Of a stretch of 34,071 nt of DNA, positions 17,488 to 26,016 are shown piece by piece. The notes beneath the pieces were generated by a model, which had not been told where the DNA came from, ran no database searches, and saw nothing but the letters and a program-made list of their open reading frames with translations. Both the position numbers and the translations under genes were made by a program. Source of the stretch: an uncultured Schlesneria sp. (GTDB taxonomy: Bacteria; Planctomycetota; Planctomycetia; Planctomycetales; Planctomycetaceae); assembly GCA_903911795.1 (NCBI GenBank), contig CAIWEX010001040.1:1-34071 (forward strand). Reading direction: 5' to 3'. How positions within the stretch are numbered: the stretch's first letter is position 1; each line of letters begins with the position of its first letter.

Positions 17488-18456
17488 ATGTTTGTCAGCA
17501 TGAATACCGAAGATCCTCAGGGCCTACCAACAAACCAACTTGGCCAGACGATTACTGCAATCGGTCATCGGTTGGAAGAACACGCAACCAAGATTGTGAT
17601 GGGAATCTGCGTGATTCTGGTCGTCGCTGCGGGATGTCTCTGGTGGTCACGCCAATCGAGTGCCAAGGCCACCGCTGCTTGGACCTTGCTTGAACAAGCC
17701 TCATCGGTTGAACAATACGCACATATCGCCGACACGCATAAGGGAACGATTGCAGGTCGGTGGGCCAAGCTGCGTGAAGCAGAAAGCTATCAGCAGGCTG
17801 GTATGTCTCGCTTGTTTACGGATCGCGAATTTGCCCTGGGTGAATTGAAGAAAGCGTCCGAACGATATTCGCAAGTTGCCGACGAAAAGGGGGCCGAACC
17901 CGCCATTCTGGAAAGAGCGTTGTGGGGACTCGCGGTTACGACTGAAGCGACGAACAGCGGCGACACTGGCAAGGCGATTGATGCCTACCAACGTTTGCTC
18001 GATGCATTGCCGGAAACGTTTTACAAGCAAGTCGCAGATCAGCGCATTGCGTCTCTGAAAACAGGCGGGGCGAAAGAATTTTACGCGTGGTTCAGTAAGC
18101 AGACGCCAAAGCCATCGGAAGCTCGACCGAAAGACGGCGACACAAAGGACGATCTGGAGAGCATGCTTCCCTCACCCGGAAAGAGTGAATTCAATCACGA
18201 TTCCATTCTGAAGCCGGAAGGTGATGCCAAGAAGCCGGATGCCGAAAAGAAGAGCGACGAAAAGCCAGTAGACCCCGCCAAAAGCGAACCGGCGAAGGAA
18301 GAACCGAAAACGGAAAAGCCCGCTGATCCTGCTAAGCCAGAAGGTGACGCCGCGAAGCCTGAGCCGAAGCCAGAAGCAAAGCCTGAGGCTCCTGCAAAGG
18401 AAGAGGCCAAGCCCGAAGAAAAGCCTGCTGAACCAAAGGCTGAAAAGAAAGAATGA
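17488..18456 (+). CDS. Membrane-anchored TPR-like protein with Lys/Pro/Glu tail
   Basis: Protein of 322 aa (or 318 from ATG 17500). One membrane helix (residues ~36-53, IVMGICVILVVAAGCLWW) follows a short cytoplasmic N-terminus. Residues ~55-195 are helical and repeat-like (WAKLREAESYQQAG, ALGELKKASERYSQVAD, ALWGLAVTTEATN, AIDAYQRLLDALPET), resembling the YfgM/TPR_21 type of periplasmic helper. The last ~90 residues are a low-complexity tail built from Lys, Pro, Glu and Ala (for example KPEPKPEAKPEAPAKEE). The tail may span the cell wall or periplasm or bind partners (inference). A strong hairpin follows the gene. No function can be given. Confidence 0.8.
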   Translation: MFVSMNTEDPQGLPTNQLGQTITAIGHRLEEHATKIVMGICVILVVAAGCLWWSRQSSAKATAAWTLLEQASSVEQYAHIADTHKGTIAGRWAKLREAESYQQAGMSRLFTDREFALGELKKASERYSQVADEKGAEPAILERALWGLAVTTEATNSGDTGKAIDAYQRLLDALPETFYKQVADQRIASLKTGGAKEFYAWFSKQTPKPSEARPKDGDTKDDLESMLPSPGKSEFNHDSILKPEGDAKKPDAEKKSDEKPVDPAKSEPAKEEPKTEKPADPAKPEGDAAKPEPKPEAKPEAPAKEEAKPEEKPAEPKAEKKE

Positions 18457-18504
18457 TCCGGCTGACTGGATTCAGCCCGATTGATAAATAGCAAAAATCC
18501 TCGC

Positions 18505-18536
18505 TGGCACGCCCCAAGCTTTTTGAGGGCGTGCCA
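18505..18536 (+). terminator. Strong hairpin terminator after the TPR-like gene
   Basis: TGGCACGCCC (18505-18514) pairs perfectly with GGGCGTGCCA (18527-18536) around a 12-base loop. It is followed by TTCTTGTTGG, moderately rich in T. It lies between two plus-strand genes and probably separates their transcripts. Confidence 0.6.
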
Positions 18537-18603
18537 TTCTTGTTGGTAGACTGGTGACATGTCCCTTTCGACATGTCACGCTTCATTTTTGGTGACAGAT
18601 TCC

Positions 18604-19671
18604 ATGACCGATGAAATTCCTGAAGACGAACCCGAAGAGCCAATCGAAGCCGCCGAACCTGCGGCAGAACCGGGGAGCGTCCAGAAAGTCGTCGTGGAAG
18701 CCCGCGCCCATGGATGGCGCGTCGACCATTACCTTTCGAGGTTGCATCCCAATTTCAGTCGCGCTGCTTTTCAGCGAGTCATCGAAGAACGCCTGGTGCT
18801 GTGTAACGGTCTGCCCGTCAAGATGGCGAGGCGACTGCGAGTCAACGATTGTCTCGAATTCCAGTTGCCGAAGAACCCGGACCGCACCCTTCCTCCTGAA
18901 GATATTCCGCTGGATATCCTGTATGACGATGACTACCTGATCGTAATCAACAAAGCCGCCAATATGATCGTCCATCCGGGACGAGGCAACTATCTCGGGA
19001 CATTAGCAGGCGCTCTGCAGTTTCATTTCGACAAGCTCAGTGACGTCGCGGGCAAGCACCGAGCTGGCATCGTCCACCGCCTGGACCGCGATACGAGCGG
19101 AGTCCTGGTGGTCGCGAAAGACAATACAATTCACGCCAATCTGAGCAGTCAGTTTGAGCAGCGGACAGTTGAGAAAGAATATCGCGCAATCGCCTGGGGC
19201 GAAGTCTCTTTCGATCGTGACTTTATTGAGACGCACGTTCGCGTCAGCCAGCGGAACCGGGAACGGATGATGGTCTGCCCCGAGGGTGGTAATTCCCGCT
19301 TTGCCGCGACGTTTTACGAAGTCTTAGAACGCCATCGGGGATTTACGTTCCTACGCCTGTGCCCTCAGACGGGACGAACTCACCAGTTGCGAGTTCACAT
19401 GCATCATCTGGGGCACCCCATCGTTGCAGACCGACTGTATGAAGGCCACAGCTCGCTGAAGATGTCTGATCTCGTGGAAAACCTTCCGCCAGAACAGGAG
19501 GAAGTATTGCTCGCCCGACAGGCATTGCACGCATTGCGTCTCTGCTTTGACCATCCTGTGACGGGTCAGAGGATGGAGTTCGAAGCACCGCTGCCCGACG
19601 ACTTTCAGAAAGCACTCGGTGCCATCCGAACGCATCGCGCGAAGCCAGCCAAGCCCCCTCATAAAAAGTGA
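18604..19671 (+). CDS. RluD-type 23S rRNA pseudouridine synthase
   Basis: Protein of 355 aa of the RluA/RluC/RluD family, which converts specific uridines of 23S rRNA (or tRNA) to pseudouridine. An acidic N-terminal stretch rich in Glu/Pro (residues 1-30) precedes an S4 RNA-binding domain (RVDHYLSRLHPNFSRAAFQRVI). The catalytic domain has GIVHRLDRDTSGVLVVAK, with the catalytic Asp at about residue 161, and GRTHQLRVHMHHLGHPIVADRLYEG. The order of domains fits RluD/RluC. Which uridines are modified cannot be told from sequence. ATG 18604 is used; the frame is open to 18559. It converges with the DedA gene. Confidence 0.93.
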   Translation: MTDEIPEDEPEEPIEAAEPAAEPGSVQKVVVEARAHGWRVDHYLSRLHPNFSRAAFQRVIEERLVLCNGLPVKMARRLRVNDCLEFQLPKNPDRTLPPEDIPLDILYDDDYLIVINKAANMIVHPGRGNYLGTLAGALQFHFDKLSDVAGKHRAGIVHRLDRDTSGVLVVAKDNTIHANLSSQFEQRTVEKEYRAIAWGEVSFDRDFIETHVRVSQRNRERMMVCPEGGNSRFAATFYEVLERHRGFTFLRLCPQTGRTHQLRVHMHHLGHPIVADRLYEGHSSLKMSDLVENLPPEQEEVLLARQALHALRLCFDHPVTGQRMEFEAPLPDDFQKALGAIRTHRAKPAKPPHKK

Positions 19672-19707
19672 TGCCGCTCATAAGAAGCGACGCGCGATTC
19701 GATTTCC

Positions 19708-20505
19708 TCAGGCAGTCTTCTGCTTTCGGTGAATCCACCAGTGATGGGCCAGTTCCCAGGCTGGTGGCAGTAATGACAAACCGACAATAGCGACCATGAC
19801 GAGTTCAAAGTTCTTCTTGACGATCTCCAACGTTCCGAACCAGTACCCAAGCGGCACGAAAATCAGAACCCAGGCGATGCCTCCGACGACATTGTAGACA
19901 AGAAACAGGCGATAGTTCATCGAGCCCATCCCTGCCACAAACGGGGCAAAGGTACGAATGATCGGGACGAATCGAGCGAGGATGATCGTCTTGCCACCAT
20001 ATTTTTCGAAGAAGCGATGGGTCTTTTCCAGGTGTTCTTTCTTCAGAAACGGGATCTTTCCACTGAAGGCATGCTCGCCGAACCAATGCCCCATCCAGTA
20101 GTTGACGGTGTCACCTGCGATCGCAGCCACAATCAACAACGGCAAGAGCCATTCGATTCGCAACGACCCGTCGGCAGCGAATGCCCCCGCCGCGAACAGG
20201 AGCGAATCGCCGGGGAGAAACGGAGTGACGACCAGACCTGTTTCGCAGAAGATGACTCCAAACAGAATCAGGTGAGCCCACAGGCCATACTGGGCGACAA
20301 TCTTTTTCAGTTCGTCATCCAGATGGAGCAGCAGATCGAATCCCCACCGCAGCAACTCCAGCAGACTGAAGCCTTGCTCGGTGTCGGCAGCGGCCAGAAT
20401 CGTCCAGAACATGGATCCGATCAGTGGTGGTACCGCTGGCCCCGTGCCAGAACCCTGTGGCAATATGACTGTCAGCCGCTCAAGCCAGATTGAAATCTCG
20501 TTCAC
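19708..20505 (-). CDS. DedA family inner-membrane protein
   Basis: Protein of 265 aa in the DedA (VTT/SNARE-associated) superfamily, implicated in lipid scrambling and proton-dependent membrane homeostasis. Key blocks are VTPFLPGDSLLFAAGAFA, VAAIAGDTVNYWMGHWFGE, FFEKYGGKTIILARFVPIIRTFAPFVAGMG and a C-terminal pair of helices. The conserved E/D and R residues of the family (PGD, ARFVPIIR) are retained. The N-terminal ~60 residues before the core are longer than in E. coli YqjA. The start is GTG 20505, chosen because AAGGA on the minus strand (20512-20516) lies 6 bases ahead. It lies 67 bases downstream of the Nramp-like gene and may share its transcript. Confidence 0.93.
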   Translation of the reverse strand: MNEISIWLERLTVILPQGSGTGPAVPPLIGSMFWTILAAADTEQGFSLLELLRWGFDLLLHLDDELKKIVAQYGLWAHLILFGVIFCETGLVVTPFLPGDSLLFAAGAFAADGSLRIEWLLPLLIVAAIAGDTVNYWMGHWFGEHAFSGKIPFLKKEHLEKTHRFFEKYGGKTIILARFVPIIRTFAPFVAGMGSMNYRLFLVYNVVGGIAWVLIFVPLGYWFGTLEIVKKNFELVMVAIVGLSLLPPAWELAHHWWIHRKQKTA

Positions 20506-20511
20506 ATTTCA

Positions 20512-20516
20512 TCCTT
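20512..20516 (-). promoter_or_regulatory. Ribosome binding site fixing a GTG start (DedA gene)
   Basis: AAGGA on the minus strand, 6 bases before GTG 20505. An ATG overlapping it by two bases (20507-20505) is out of frame, so the GTG is the start supported by the site. Confidence 0.55.
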
Positions 20517-20572
20517 GAAAATAACGGGGAATACGTAACAGAATTCCTGGTTCACGAGCAAACTTCACCGTA

Positions 20573-22345
20573 TCAGTTCTTCGGTGCCTGCTTGTCCTCG
20601 GCTGGCTTTACTGTCGCATCTTTCGCCTTGTCTTCTACTTTTGCGACGGCTGGCTTGAGTGCAGCACGCAGCTTCGGAATCTCAACATAGGATGAGACCA
20701 CTGCTGCCGTCAGGAAAAATACCCCTCCCAGGACCAGCAGCATTCGACGGGCAATGCTGGGGCGCAAGGCAGGCGGTAACAAAACCGTATTGATGACCGC
20801 GACGTGCAGACTGCTGAATCCGAGCGCGTAGTTGTAGATCATTCCAGAGAAGATCAGCAAGACGTCCGCTTTGACAAACGAAAGCATCACCAACCCGAGT
20901 CCAGCATAAATGCACAGGACGCCGAAATAGAGCTTGCCGATATGCTTCGTATCCCACGAACGCAGGAACGGCAATGCCGTCCAGCAGACATCGACCCATC
21001 GCCGCAGCACACCGTCAGCCGTGGAGGCCATGCTCGTCGCCAGGACCAGAAACCCGCAGAACAGCGTCAGACTCCAGAACGAATGGTTCAGGAACGAGCG
21101 ACGAATCTGTTGCTTACCGTCGGTCCCCTGAGTTATTTCCGCCTTGCCACCGACCGCTTCACCGACCCCGTCCGCGGTCATGGCAGCCGCCTGATTCTTG
21201 TCCTTCAAGTCGGTCCCACGTGGCAAGAATTGCACCGAAAGCATACTCGGCAATGCCAGCCCCAGAAAACACGCAGGAAGCCACAGCCAGATCTGTTCCC
21301 GTTCGATATGCCAGACCCATCGCTTCCAGCGTTCCAGTGATTCTTTTGTGACCTGGAAAACCATGCCCACATGCGACAATTCGATGGCGTGGCCACCGAC
21401 AATACTGGGGATGGCCCCAACGTGCCGCCCCATTCCCCAGCCCTGTTCGCGTGTAAAGTTACTGATCGGAGTATTGGTCAATCCGCCGTTCCCCGAGATC
21501 GCAATCATGGAAACAAGGATACCAATCATTGACAGGTCGAGACGTGGAAAGAGTCGTCCTTGAGCCCAACTTGAGGAGATGTTTTCAACCTTCGGCTTGT
21601 GAGGACTTTCCCCTTCGTCCTGCTTCCCGTTACCGTTCAAGTCTTCATCGGCAATCACAGGGAAGTTACCGAACTTGAAGAAACCCGAGCCGATTTCAGT
21701 CCATGTATCCAGTCGCGAATAAAACACCGCGAGGAATATGAGAAAACCCATCACGACGATCAGCTTGAACGTCATAATCGCTTTCAATGAATTGTAGACC
21801 TTGCCGCCGATCGTGAGCGGTAGCAGCAAGAGGATGAACAGTACGCACGACAGAACGGCGAGCAGCGACGAATCTGACGCACTGGGAAGGCGTCCTAGAT
21901 ACAATGCTGCCGCCGGAATCGCCGCGTTTGATGCCAGATAGGGCAGAAATGAACCGAAATCCAGAATCAGATAGATTCCCAGCCAGAACATCGGGCCTGG
22001 CAGCGTTCGAAATTTCCCGGTAAAAATCGGTTCGCCCGTGTACAGGGTGTACCGGCTGATTTCGATGTTATAGACAACCTGGCCGAGGATGCTGAGGGTC
22101 GACAGCCACAGGAGCGCACCCCCATATTTCGCTGTGACAAGCGGGCCGGTCAGCCATTCGCCGCCACCGATGGCAGCCGCGGCCATCACCATGCTTGGAC
22201 CGATGAATGCCGTCCAGTTCCGCAACTGAAATACAGGAGCCTCAGGAAGTTCGCCCGCATCCCACTGGGGCATGACCTGCGAACCTGGATGCGGTGGCAC
22301 AAAATCTGCGGATGGCTGGGAAGGGAGCGCGTTCGAATCGGTCAT
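20573..22345 (-). CDS. Divergent Nramp-like membrane transporter with EF-hand-like loop
   Basis: Polytopic membrane protein of 590 aa resembling the Nramp (SLC11) fold. The first helix reads FIGPSMVMAAAAIGGGEWLTGP, where classical Nramp has the metal-binding DPGN; here GGGE stands in its place. The helix-6 Met-Pro-His motif is also absent (ISGNGGLTNTPISNF). A soluble loop after the sixth or so helix contains D235-x-N-x-N-G-K-x-D243-x-x-E246, a perfect EF-hand/dockerin-type calcium loop. The C-terminus is a charged Lys/Ala tail. The start MTDSNALPSQ (22345) is chosen; the frame is open to 22417. It is preceded by a hairpin that probably ends comEC transcription. The substrate is unknown. Confidence 0.82.
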   Translation of the reverse strand: MTDSNALPSQPSADFVPPHPGSQVMPQWDAGELPEAPVFQLRNWTAFIGPSMVMAAAAIGGGEWLTGPLVTAKYGGALLWLSTLSILGQVVYNIEISRYTLYTGEPIFTGKFRTLPGPMFWLGIYLILDFGSFLPYLASNAAIPAAALYLGRLPSASDSSLLAVLSCVLFILLLLPLTIGGKVYNSLKAIMTFKLIVVMGFLIFLAVFYSRLDTWTEIGSGFFKFGNFPVIADEDLNGNGKQDEGESPHKPKVENISSSWAQGRLFPRLDLSMIGILVSMIAISGNGGLTNTPISNFTREQGWGMGRHVGAIPSIVGGHAIELSHVGMVFQVTKESLERWKRWVWHIEREQIWLWLPACFLGLALPSMLSVQFLPRGTDLKDKNQAAAMTADGVGEAVGGKAEITQGTDGKQQIRRSFLNHSFWSLTLFCGFLVLATSMASTADGVLRRWVDVCWTALPFLRSWDTKHIGKLYFGVLCIYAGLGLVMLSFVKADVLLIFSGMIYNYALGFSSLHVAVINTVLLPPALRPSIARRMLLVLGGVFFLTAAVVSSYVEIPKLRAALKPAVAKVEDKAKDATVKPAEDKQAPKN

Positions 22346-22387
22346 AAATGTCGCTCGTGCGGAAGAGTCGTCAAATAAAATGCCATT

Positions 22388-22407
22388 CCGCCCTCGAACG
22401 AGGGCGG
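22388..22407 (-). terminator. Perfect hairpin between comEC and the Nramp-like gene
   Basis: CCGCCCTCG (22388-22396) and CGAGGGCGG (22399-22407) are perfect inverted repeats; in practice an 8-pair stem with a 4-base loop. On the minus strand it is followed after 7 bases by TTTTATTT, so it probably terminates comEC transcripts. Confidence 0.55.
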
Positions 22408-22561
22408 TACGAACCATTGATGGTAGTCATCAGTGGCACCGGATGCGAGCATCAACAGTGGCGAATCGGTGAATCGCTGCGACGTCTCACCAAAACGAAA
22501 TCTTTTGGGAAACAGTCGCGTTCCGTTGATTGGACACACAACGTAAGGTTCCGGATGGATA

Positions 22562-25060
22562 TCAGCGTAATTGCCCGTTTTTGAAGGGAGAAACCGTGAG
22601 CACCCCGTCGGGACTGATCTCACACCGGACCGCTCCAAATCGTGCTGTTGTCAGCACTTGAGTTTCTGAACCAAATTGCGATGTCAGACGATCTCGAACG
22701 CCATCGTCGCGACAGCTCACAATCAACCATTCCGGAGTCGCCCAGCGGGCCAGATCTCGTGAATTCGCAGCCAGACTCCCGTGATGTGGCGACAGCAGGA
22801 TATCCGCATGGAGACGCTCAGATTTCAGCAGTCGAACGAGGCCATCTTTTTCGATGTCGCCGGTCAACACAATCCGCTTGTCAGCATAAGTCACGCACAG
22901 CACGAGGCTATTGGCATTATCCGACTTGGCGACGAAATCGACCGAGGGATGCAGCACGCTGATTTCGACGCTCGGATCAAGTTCTAACGTTTGTTCCGCA
23001 GCAAGCAGTTGAATGGATGTTCCTGCTGCCGCGGATCGTTCAATCGCTACAGCAACGGGCGGCTGAGTCCAGTCGAGAAATGTGCGGTTGACCAGTAACG
23101 TCCGGGTCGGCACGATTTCCACCAGTTCAGGGACTGCATTGCAGTGGTCCGCATCGGCATGTGAAACCACGATCGCGTCGAGACGCGATTTTCCTGAGGA
23201 CCAGATCGCGGCCTCGATGGAACGCGCCGTCCGAGTTCCACCGCTCATTCCGCCTGCGTCATACAGCAGCGATTGACCATTCGGGAGTTCCAGCAGGACG
23301 CTGAGTCCGTGTCCAACCGACAGGACGGTACAACGGAGCCCCTTCGCCTCCCCCGGTTGCAACGAGACCGCCAGTCCAATCACCGACCAGACCAGCGCCG
23401 CTCGCGCCGACCAGAAGATCCTCCCGTACCACTGATCGACAATGGCAAAGGAGACCGTCAGGGTATAAAAGCCAATCATCCACCACAGGGGCGGTGCCGT
23501 GACGTAGGTGTGCCCCAGATCAAATGTGGCGGCCTGGATGATGGACAAGAACCAGTTGAGCGTCACATCAAACGGAGCTCCCAGGATTCCAAAGATATCT
23601 GGTGAGACCAGGCCGAGGAGCAGAAACGAATAGCCCAGCCAGAACATCAGGGTAATCAACGGGCTCAGCAGCACATTCAAGACGAACCCGATGGGAGAAA
23701 CCAGATGAAATTGCGAAGCAATCAGCGGTGAGGTCATCACCCAGACACCGATGCTGACGATGTATCCTTCGACAAGCGATCGAAACAGCCAGTTCCAACC
23801 TGTGCGCCAGAGGGATCTCGTGCCGATCGGTTCGTTGTCTGACTCCAGTGGTATACGGAACGATTTCAAGAAACTGGTGGTCAGCAGGATCGAGCAGACG
23901 GCAACGAACGAAAGCTGCGCGCCGGAGTTGAACAAGTCACACGGATTCCACGCCAGAACAAGGATGGCCGCCAATGCTAGCGAATTCCATTGAGACGTAT
24001 TCCGACCAATCAACTGACCAGTCGCCAGCACAGCAGCGACGATCGTGGCTCGAACGACTGGCGGATTGGCATCCGTGATCAAGGCGTATGTCGGCAACAG
24101 AATGAGGACGGCACCCAGTGAAATCCGTGGTGATGCGCGCAGCAGTCGACAAACAAACCAGAGCCAACTCCAGAGCAATCCCACGTTCATCCCCGAAATC
24201 GCCAGGACGTGAAGAGTCCCGCTTTCCGCAAACGCTCGCCTGAGATCACGATCCAGTTCGACGCGAGTTCCGAGGAGCAGCGACTGTGCAACAACGGCAG
24301 TTCGCGGCGACAAACGGCTGGTCATCAAGTCTTCGGCACGACGGCGGATGGCTGCCCGCACGACAATCAACCAGTCAACAACAGATCGCTCGCGTCCCTG
24401 GATCTGAATTGCGTCGACGTGTTCAACAGCCAGTGATGCATGAAGCCCCTGTGCTCGCATCCATTGTCGATAATCGAATTCACCTGGATTGGCAGGCTCA
24501 TTCGGGAGAACGATTTTGCCAATGACTTCGATCAGATCTCCAACTGCCAGGCTTTCGAGTTTCCCGTCAACGGACATTCGAACTCGACCCGTTAGCGGGG
24601 TCATTCCCTCAGCGCCACCGATGAGTGAACGGCACTCAACAACAGTCAGTGTTCGCTCGGGGGCTCGCCACGGCACGCTGTCATCAGGTTCTGAAATCAG
24701 AATCAACGGCGCCTGCAAGACCTTGGCCTGAAGCCGAACAAGCCGACCTTGGTCCACGGCCCACGCGGCAATCTGATTTTCAGAAGTACAGGACCAGCAC
24801 CAGTGGTGCCAGCATCCCCCAAGAGTGCCGCATGCGACCAAAATCACGAGTGAAGAAATGAGCCGCCAACGAAATGCGATAGAAATACCGGATACAAGCA
24901 CCAGCGACGCCGTCGCAATCCACCACGTTGACCACGAAATCGCTGCCATTCGATCCGCAATGATCCCGAAGGCGATCGCACACAAGACAGGTAACGCCGG
25001 ACTTCGTCGGATGCGGTCTATTCCGCGAGCGTCGGCAGAAGGTTCGAACACATGCAACAT
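22562..25060 (-). CDS. comEC: ComEC/Rec2 DNA-uptake channel protein
   Basis: Inner-membrane channel that brings single-stranded DNA into the cytoplasm during natural transformation. The 832-aa protein has all three parts: N-terminal membrane helices with an OB-like DUF4131 region (residues ~20-200), the Competence domain (ESGTLHVLAISGMNVGLLWSW, then helices to ~560), and a C-terminal metallo-beta-lactamase domain with VSHADADHCNAV (His at about 634) and LLSPHHGSLAANS. The length is normal for full-length ComEC. ATG 25060 is the first in-frame start. comEA and type IV pilus genes are not in the window. The presence of an intact comEC suggests capacity for DNA uptake, in keeping with the acquired look of the neighbouring region. 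Confidence 0.93.
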   Translation of the reverse strand: MLHVFEPSADARGIDRIRRSPALPVLCAIAFGIIADRMAAISWSTWWIATASLVLVSGISIAFRWRLISSLVILVACGTLGGCWHHWCWSCTSENQIAAWAVDQGRLVRLQAKVLQAPLILISEPDDSVPWRAPERTLTVVECRSLIGGAEGMTPLTGRVRMSVDGKLESLAVGDLIEVIGKIVLPNEPANPGEFDYRQWMRAQGLHASLAVEHVDAIQIQGRERSVVDWLIVVRAAIRRRAEDLMTSRLSPRTAVVAQSLLLGTRVELDRDLRRAFAESGTLHVLAISGMNVGLLWSWLWFVCRLLRASPRISLGAVLILLPTYALITDANPPVVRATIVAAVLATGQLIGRNTSQWNSLALAAILVLAWNPCDLFNSGAQLSFVAVCSILLTTSFLKSFRIPLESDNEPIGTRSLWRTGWNWLFRSLVEGYIVSIGVWVMTSPLIASQFHLVSPIGFVLNVLLSPLITLMFWLGYSFLLLGLVSPDIFGILGAPFDVTLNWFLSIIQAATFDLGHTYVTAPPLWWMIGFYTLTVSFAIVDQWYGRIFWSARAALVWSVIGLAVSLQPGEAKGLRCTVLSVGHGLSVLLELPNGQSLLYDAGGMSGGTRTARSIEAAIWSSGKSRLDAIVVSHADADHCNAVPELVEIVPTRTLLVNRTFLDWTQPPVAVAIERSAAAGTSIQLLAAEQTLELDPSVEISVLHPSVDFVAKSDNANSLVLCVTYADKRIVLTGDIEKDGLVRLLKSERLHADILLSPHHGSLAANSRDLARWATPEWLIVSCRDDGVRDRLTSQFGSETQVLTTARFGAVRCEISPDGVLTVSPFKNGQLR

Positions 25061-25279
25061 GCTTCGAGTTCCGTACTTTGTTTTTTGCCGCCTCGAATTC
25101 TCAGCTTAAAGTATCAATGGCGAACTGCGACGGAAAGTCGAAATCGAGGAACGCTCCGCGTTAATGATTTTTTCCTCTTTTCTCTGCATCTGCTACGTTT
25201 GGGTCCTTAGAGCGCATTGCATTTTACTGTATCGCGAAGTTGGAGAAGACCGTAAATTCAGGGGATCTTGGAGGGAACC

Positions 25280-25402
25280 ATAAGAGTCTATTCGAAGGAG
25301 TTTCGCCGCGAGGTGCTGTCGGCGTGTGGCGGCAGGCAATGGATCCGAAAAGCGGCCACATCACCAACAGATCCACGAAACGCTATGCCGAAACCACTTT
25401 AG
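25280..25402 (+). pseudogene. Decayed IS630-type transposase N-terminus
   Basis: Reading from ATA 25280 gives I-RVYSKEFRREVLSAC-GGRQW..., ending at TAG 25400-25402. RVYSKEFRREVLSAC is what I recognise as the start of IS630-family transposases (M-x-V-Y-S-x-E-F-R-R-x-V-L-x-A-C); the usual Met codon is now ATA. The helix-turn-helix that should follow is missing, so the match stops after ~17 residues. GGAGG (25270-25274) still lies in ribosome-binding position before the lost start. The flanks 25205-25217 and 25532-25543 (CCTTAGAGCGCAT and the reverse of CCTAGCGCGCAT) may be worn terminal inverted repeats, giving a ~340-base remnant. Confidence 0.5.
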
Positions 25403-25408
25403 ATCCCG

Positions 25409-25485
25409 GAGCCGCGACCGCCAGGGAGCGGTCTTCCTCTTCCATCGCACACGCCAACCCAACCGCTCACTCACGGTCGCGGCTC
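25409..25485. repeat. 24-base inverted repeat pair inside the IS remnant
   Basis: Bases 25409-25432 and 25462-25485 are inverted copies: 12 outer bases are perfect (GAGCCGCGACCG), then five mismatched positions, then 7 perfect inner bases (GAGCGGT). They are separated by 29 bases. The pair can form a long hairpin or cruciform. Confidence 0.7.
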
Positions 25486-25671
25486 GATGCGTTGGGCGCT
25501 GCCGCTTTTAATGCCGCGACACTTAACTGTCATGCGCGCTAGGCAGGGCGAAAAAATAACTTTTACAATTTGGGAGGCCATGCCATGAACCTCACGCCCG
25601 CTTCGCTGAAGGTGCCAGAACGCAAAGTATTCAGGCAACCCAGGTATCGCATCTCCCCAACCACTTCCTAT

Positions 25672-25695
25672 CTTTGCGTCTTCGCGTCTTTGCGT
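25672..25695. repeat. Three 8-base tandem units CTTTGCGT/CTTCGCGT
   Basis: CTTTGCGT, CTTCGCGT, CTTTGCGT lie head to tail. On the minus strand this encodes TQRREDAK, matching the ETQRRKTQ-like string at 3449-3472. It is a dispersed low-complexity repeat, not part of a gene. Confidence 0.6.
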
Positions 25696-25770
25696 GAGTC
25701 CCTCTTTCATCCGCGTCTCAAGGTGTGATCGACCGCCAACAAGCGGCTCGGCCTGATGTTCAGCTTCGGA

Positions 25771-25834
25771 CAGGGTGGCCGGGACTGGTGCGTCTTCGCG
25801 AAGCCCCGGAATGTGCTATCCACGCGAAGATCGG
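25771..25834 (+). repeat. Repeat A, copy 1
   Basis: A 64-base unit starting CAGGGTGGCCGGGACTGG and ending CGCGAAGATCGG. It differs from copy 2 (31547-31610) at 5 of 64 positions by hand alignment. The palindrome CTTCGCGAAG lies in its middle and the flanks CCGGG / CCCGG pair, giving a hairpin. Confidence 0.75.
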
Positions 25835-25901
25835 GGCTTCCCTTCGGTCCAGCCAACAGGAATTCACTGGTGACGGTCGACCCACATTGCACACGAGCTC
25901 G

Positions 25902-26016
25902 TGGGGTAGCTCGATTTGCTTCAAGCCGGGGGCCGAAGATCCAAGAAACCTCAAGCCGACATTTGACAAGGTTTAGCGTGACTCGTACATCGGCGCTCGG
26001 TTTGAAGTTTCTTGTG
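25902..26016 (+). repeat. Repeat D, copy 2 (long-stem hairpin)
   Basis: About 115 bases matching 27343-27450. The arms CAAGAAACCTCAAGCCGA (from 25942) and the reverse of CAAGAAACTTCAAACCGA (to ~26015) pair with two mismatches. The loop contains the conserved CATTTGACAAGGTTTAGCG. The left part GCCGGGGGCCGAAG is also shared by both copies. Confidence 0.75.

Noticed and set aside
25240-25542. 100-codon frame over the IS remnant
   Set aside because: It is in another frame than the transposase remnant and consists of repeat translation.
25963-25997. Promoter in repeat D (TTGACA with TACATC 17 bases later)
   Set aside because: The -10 match is poor (3 of 6) and is not kept in copy 1, where the same place reads GGGCTC.
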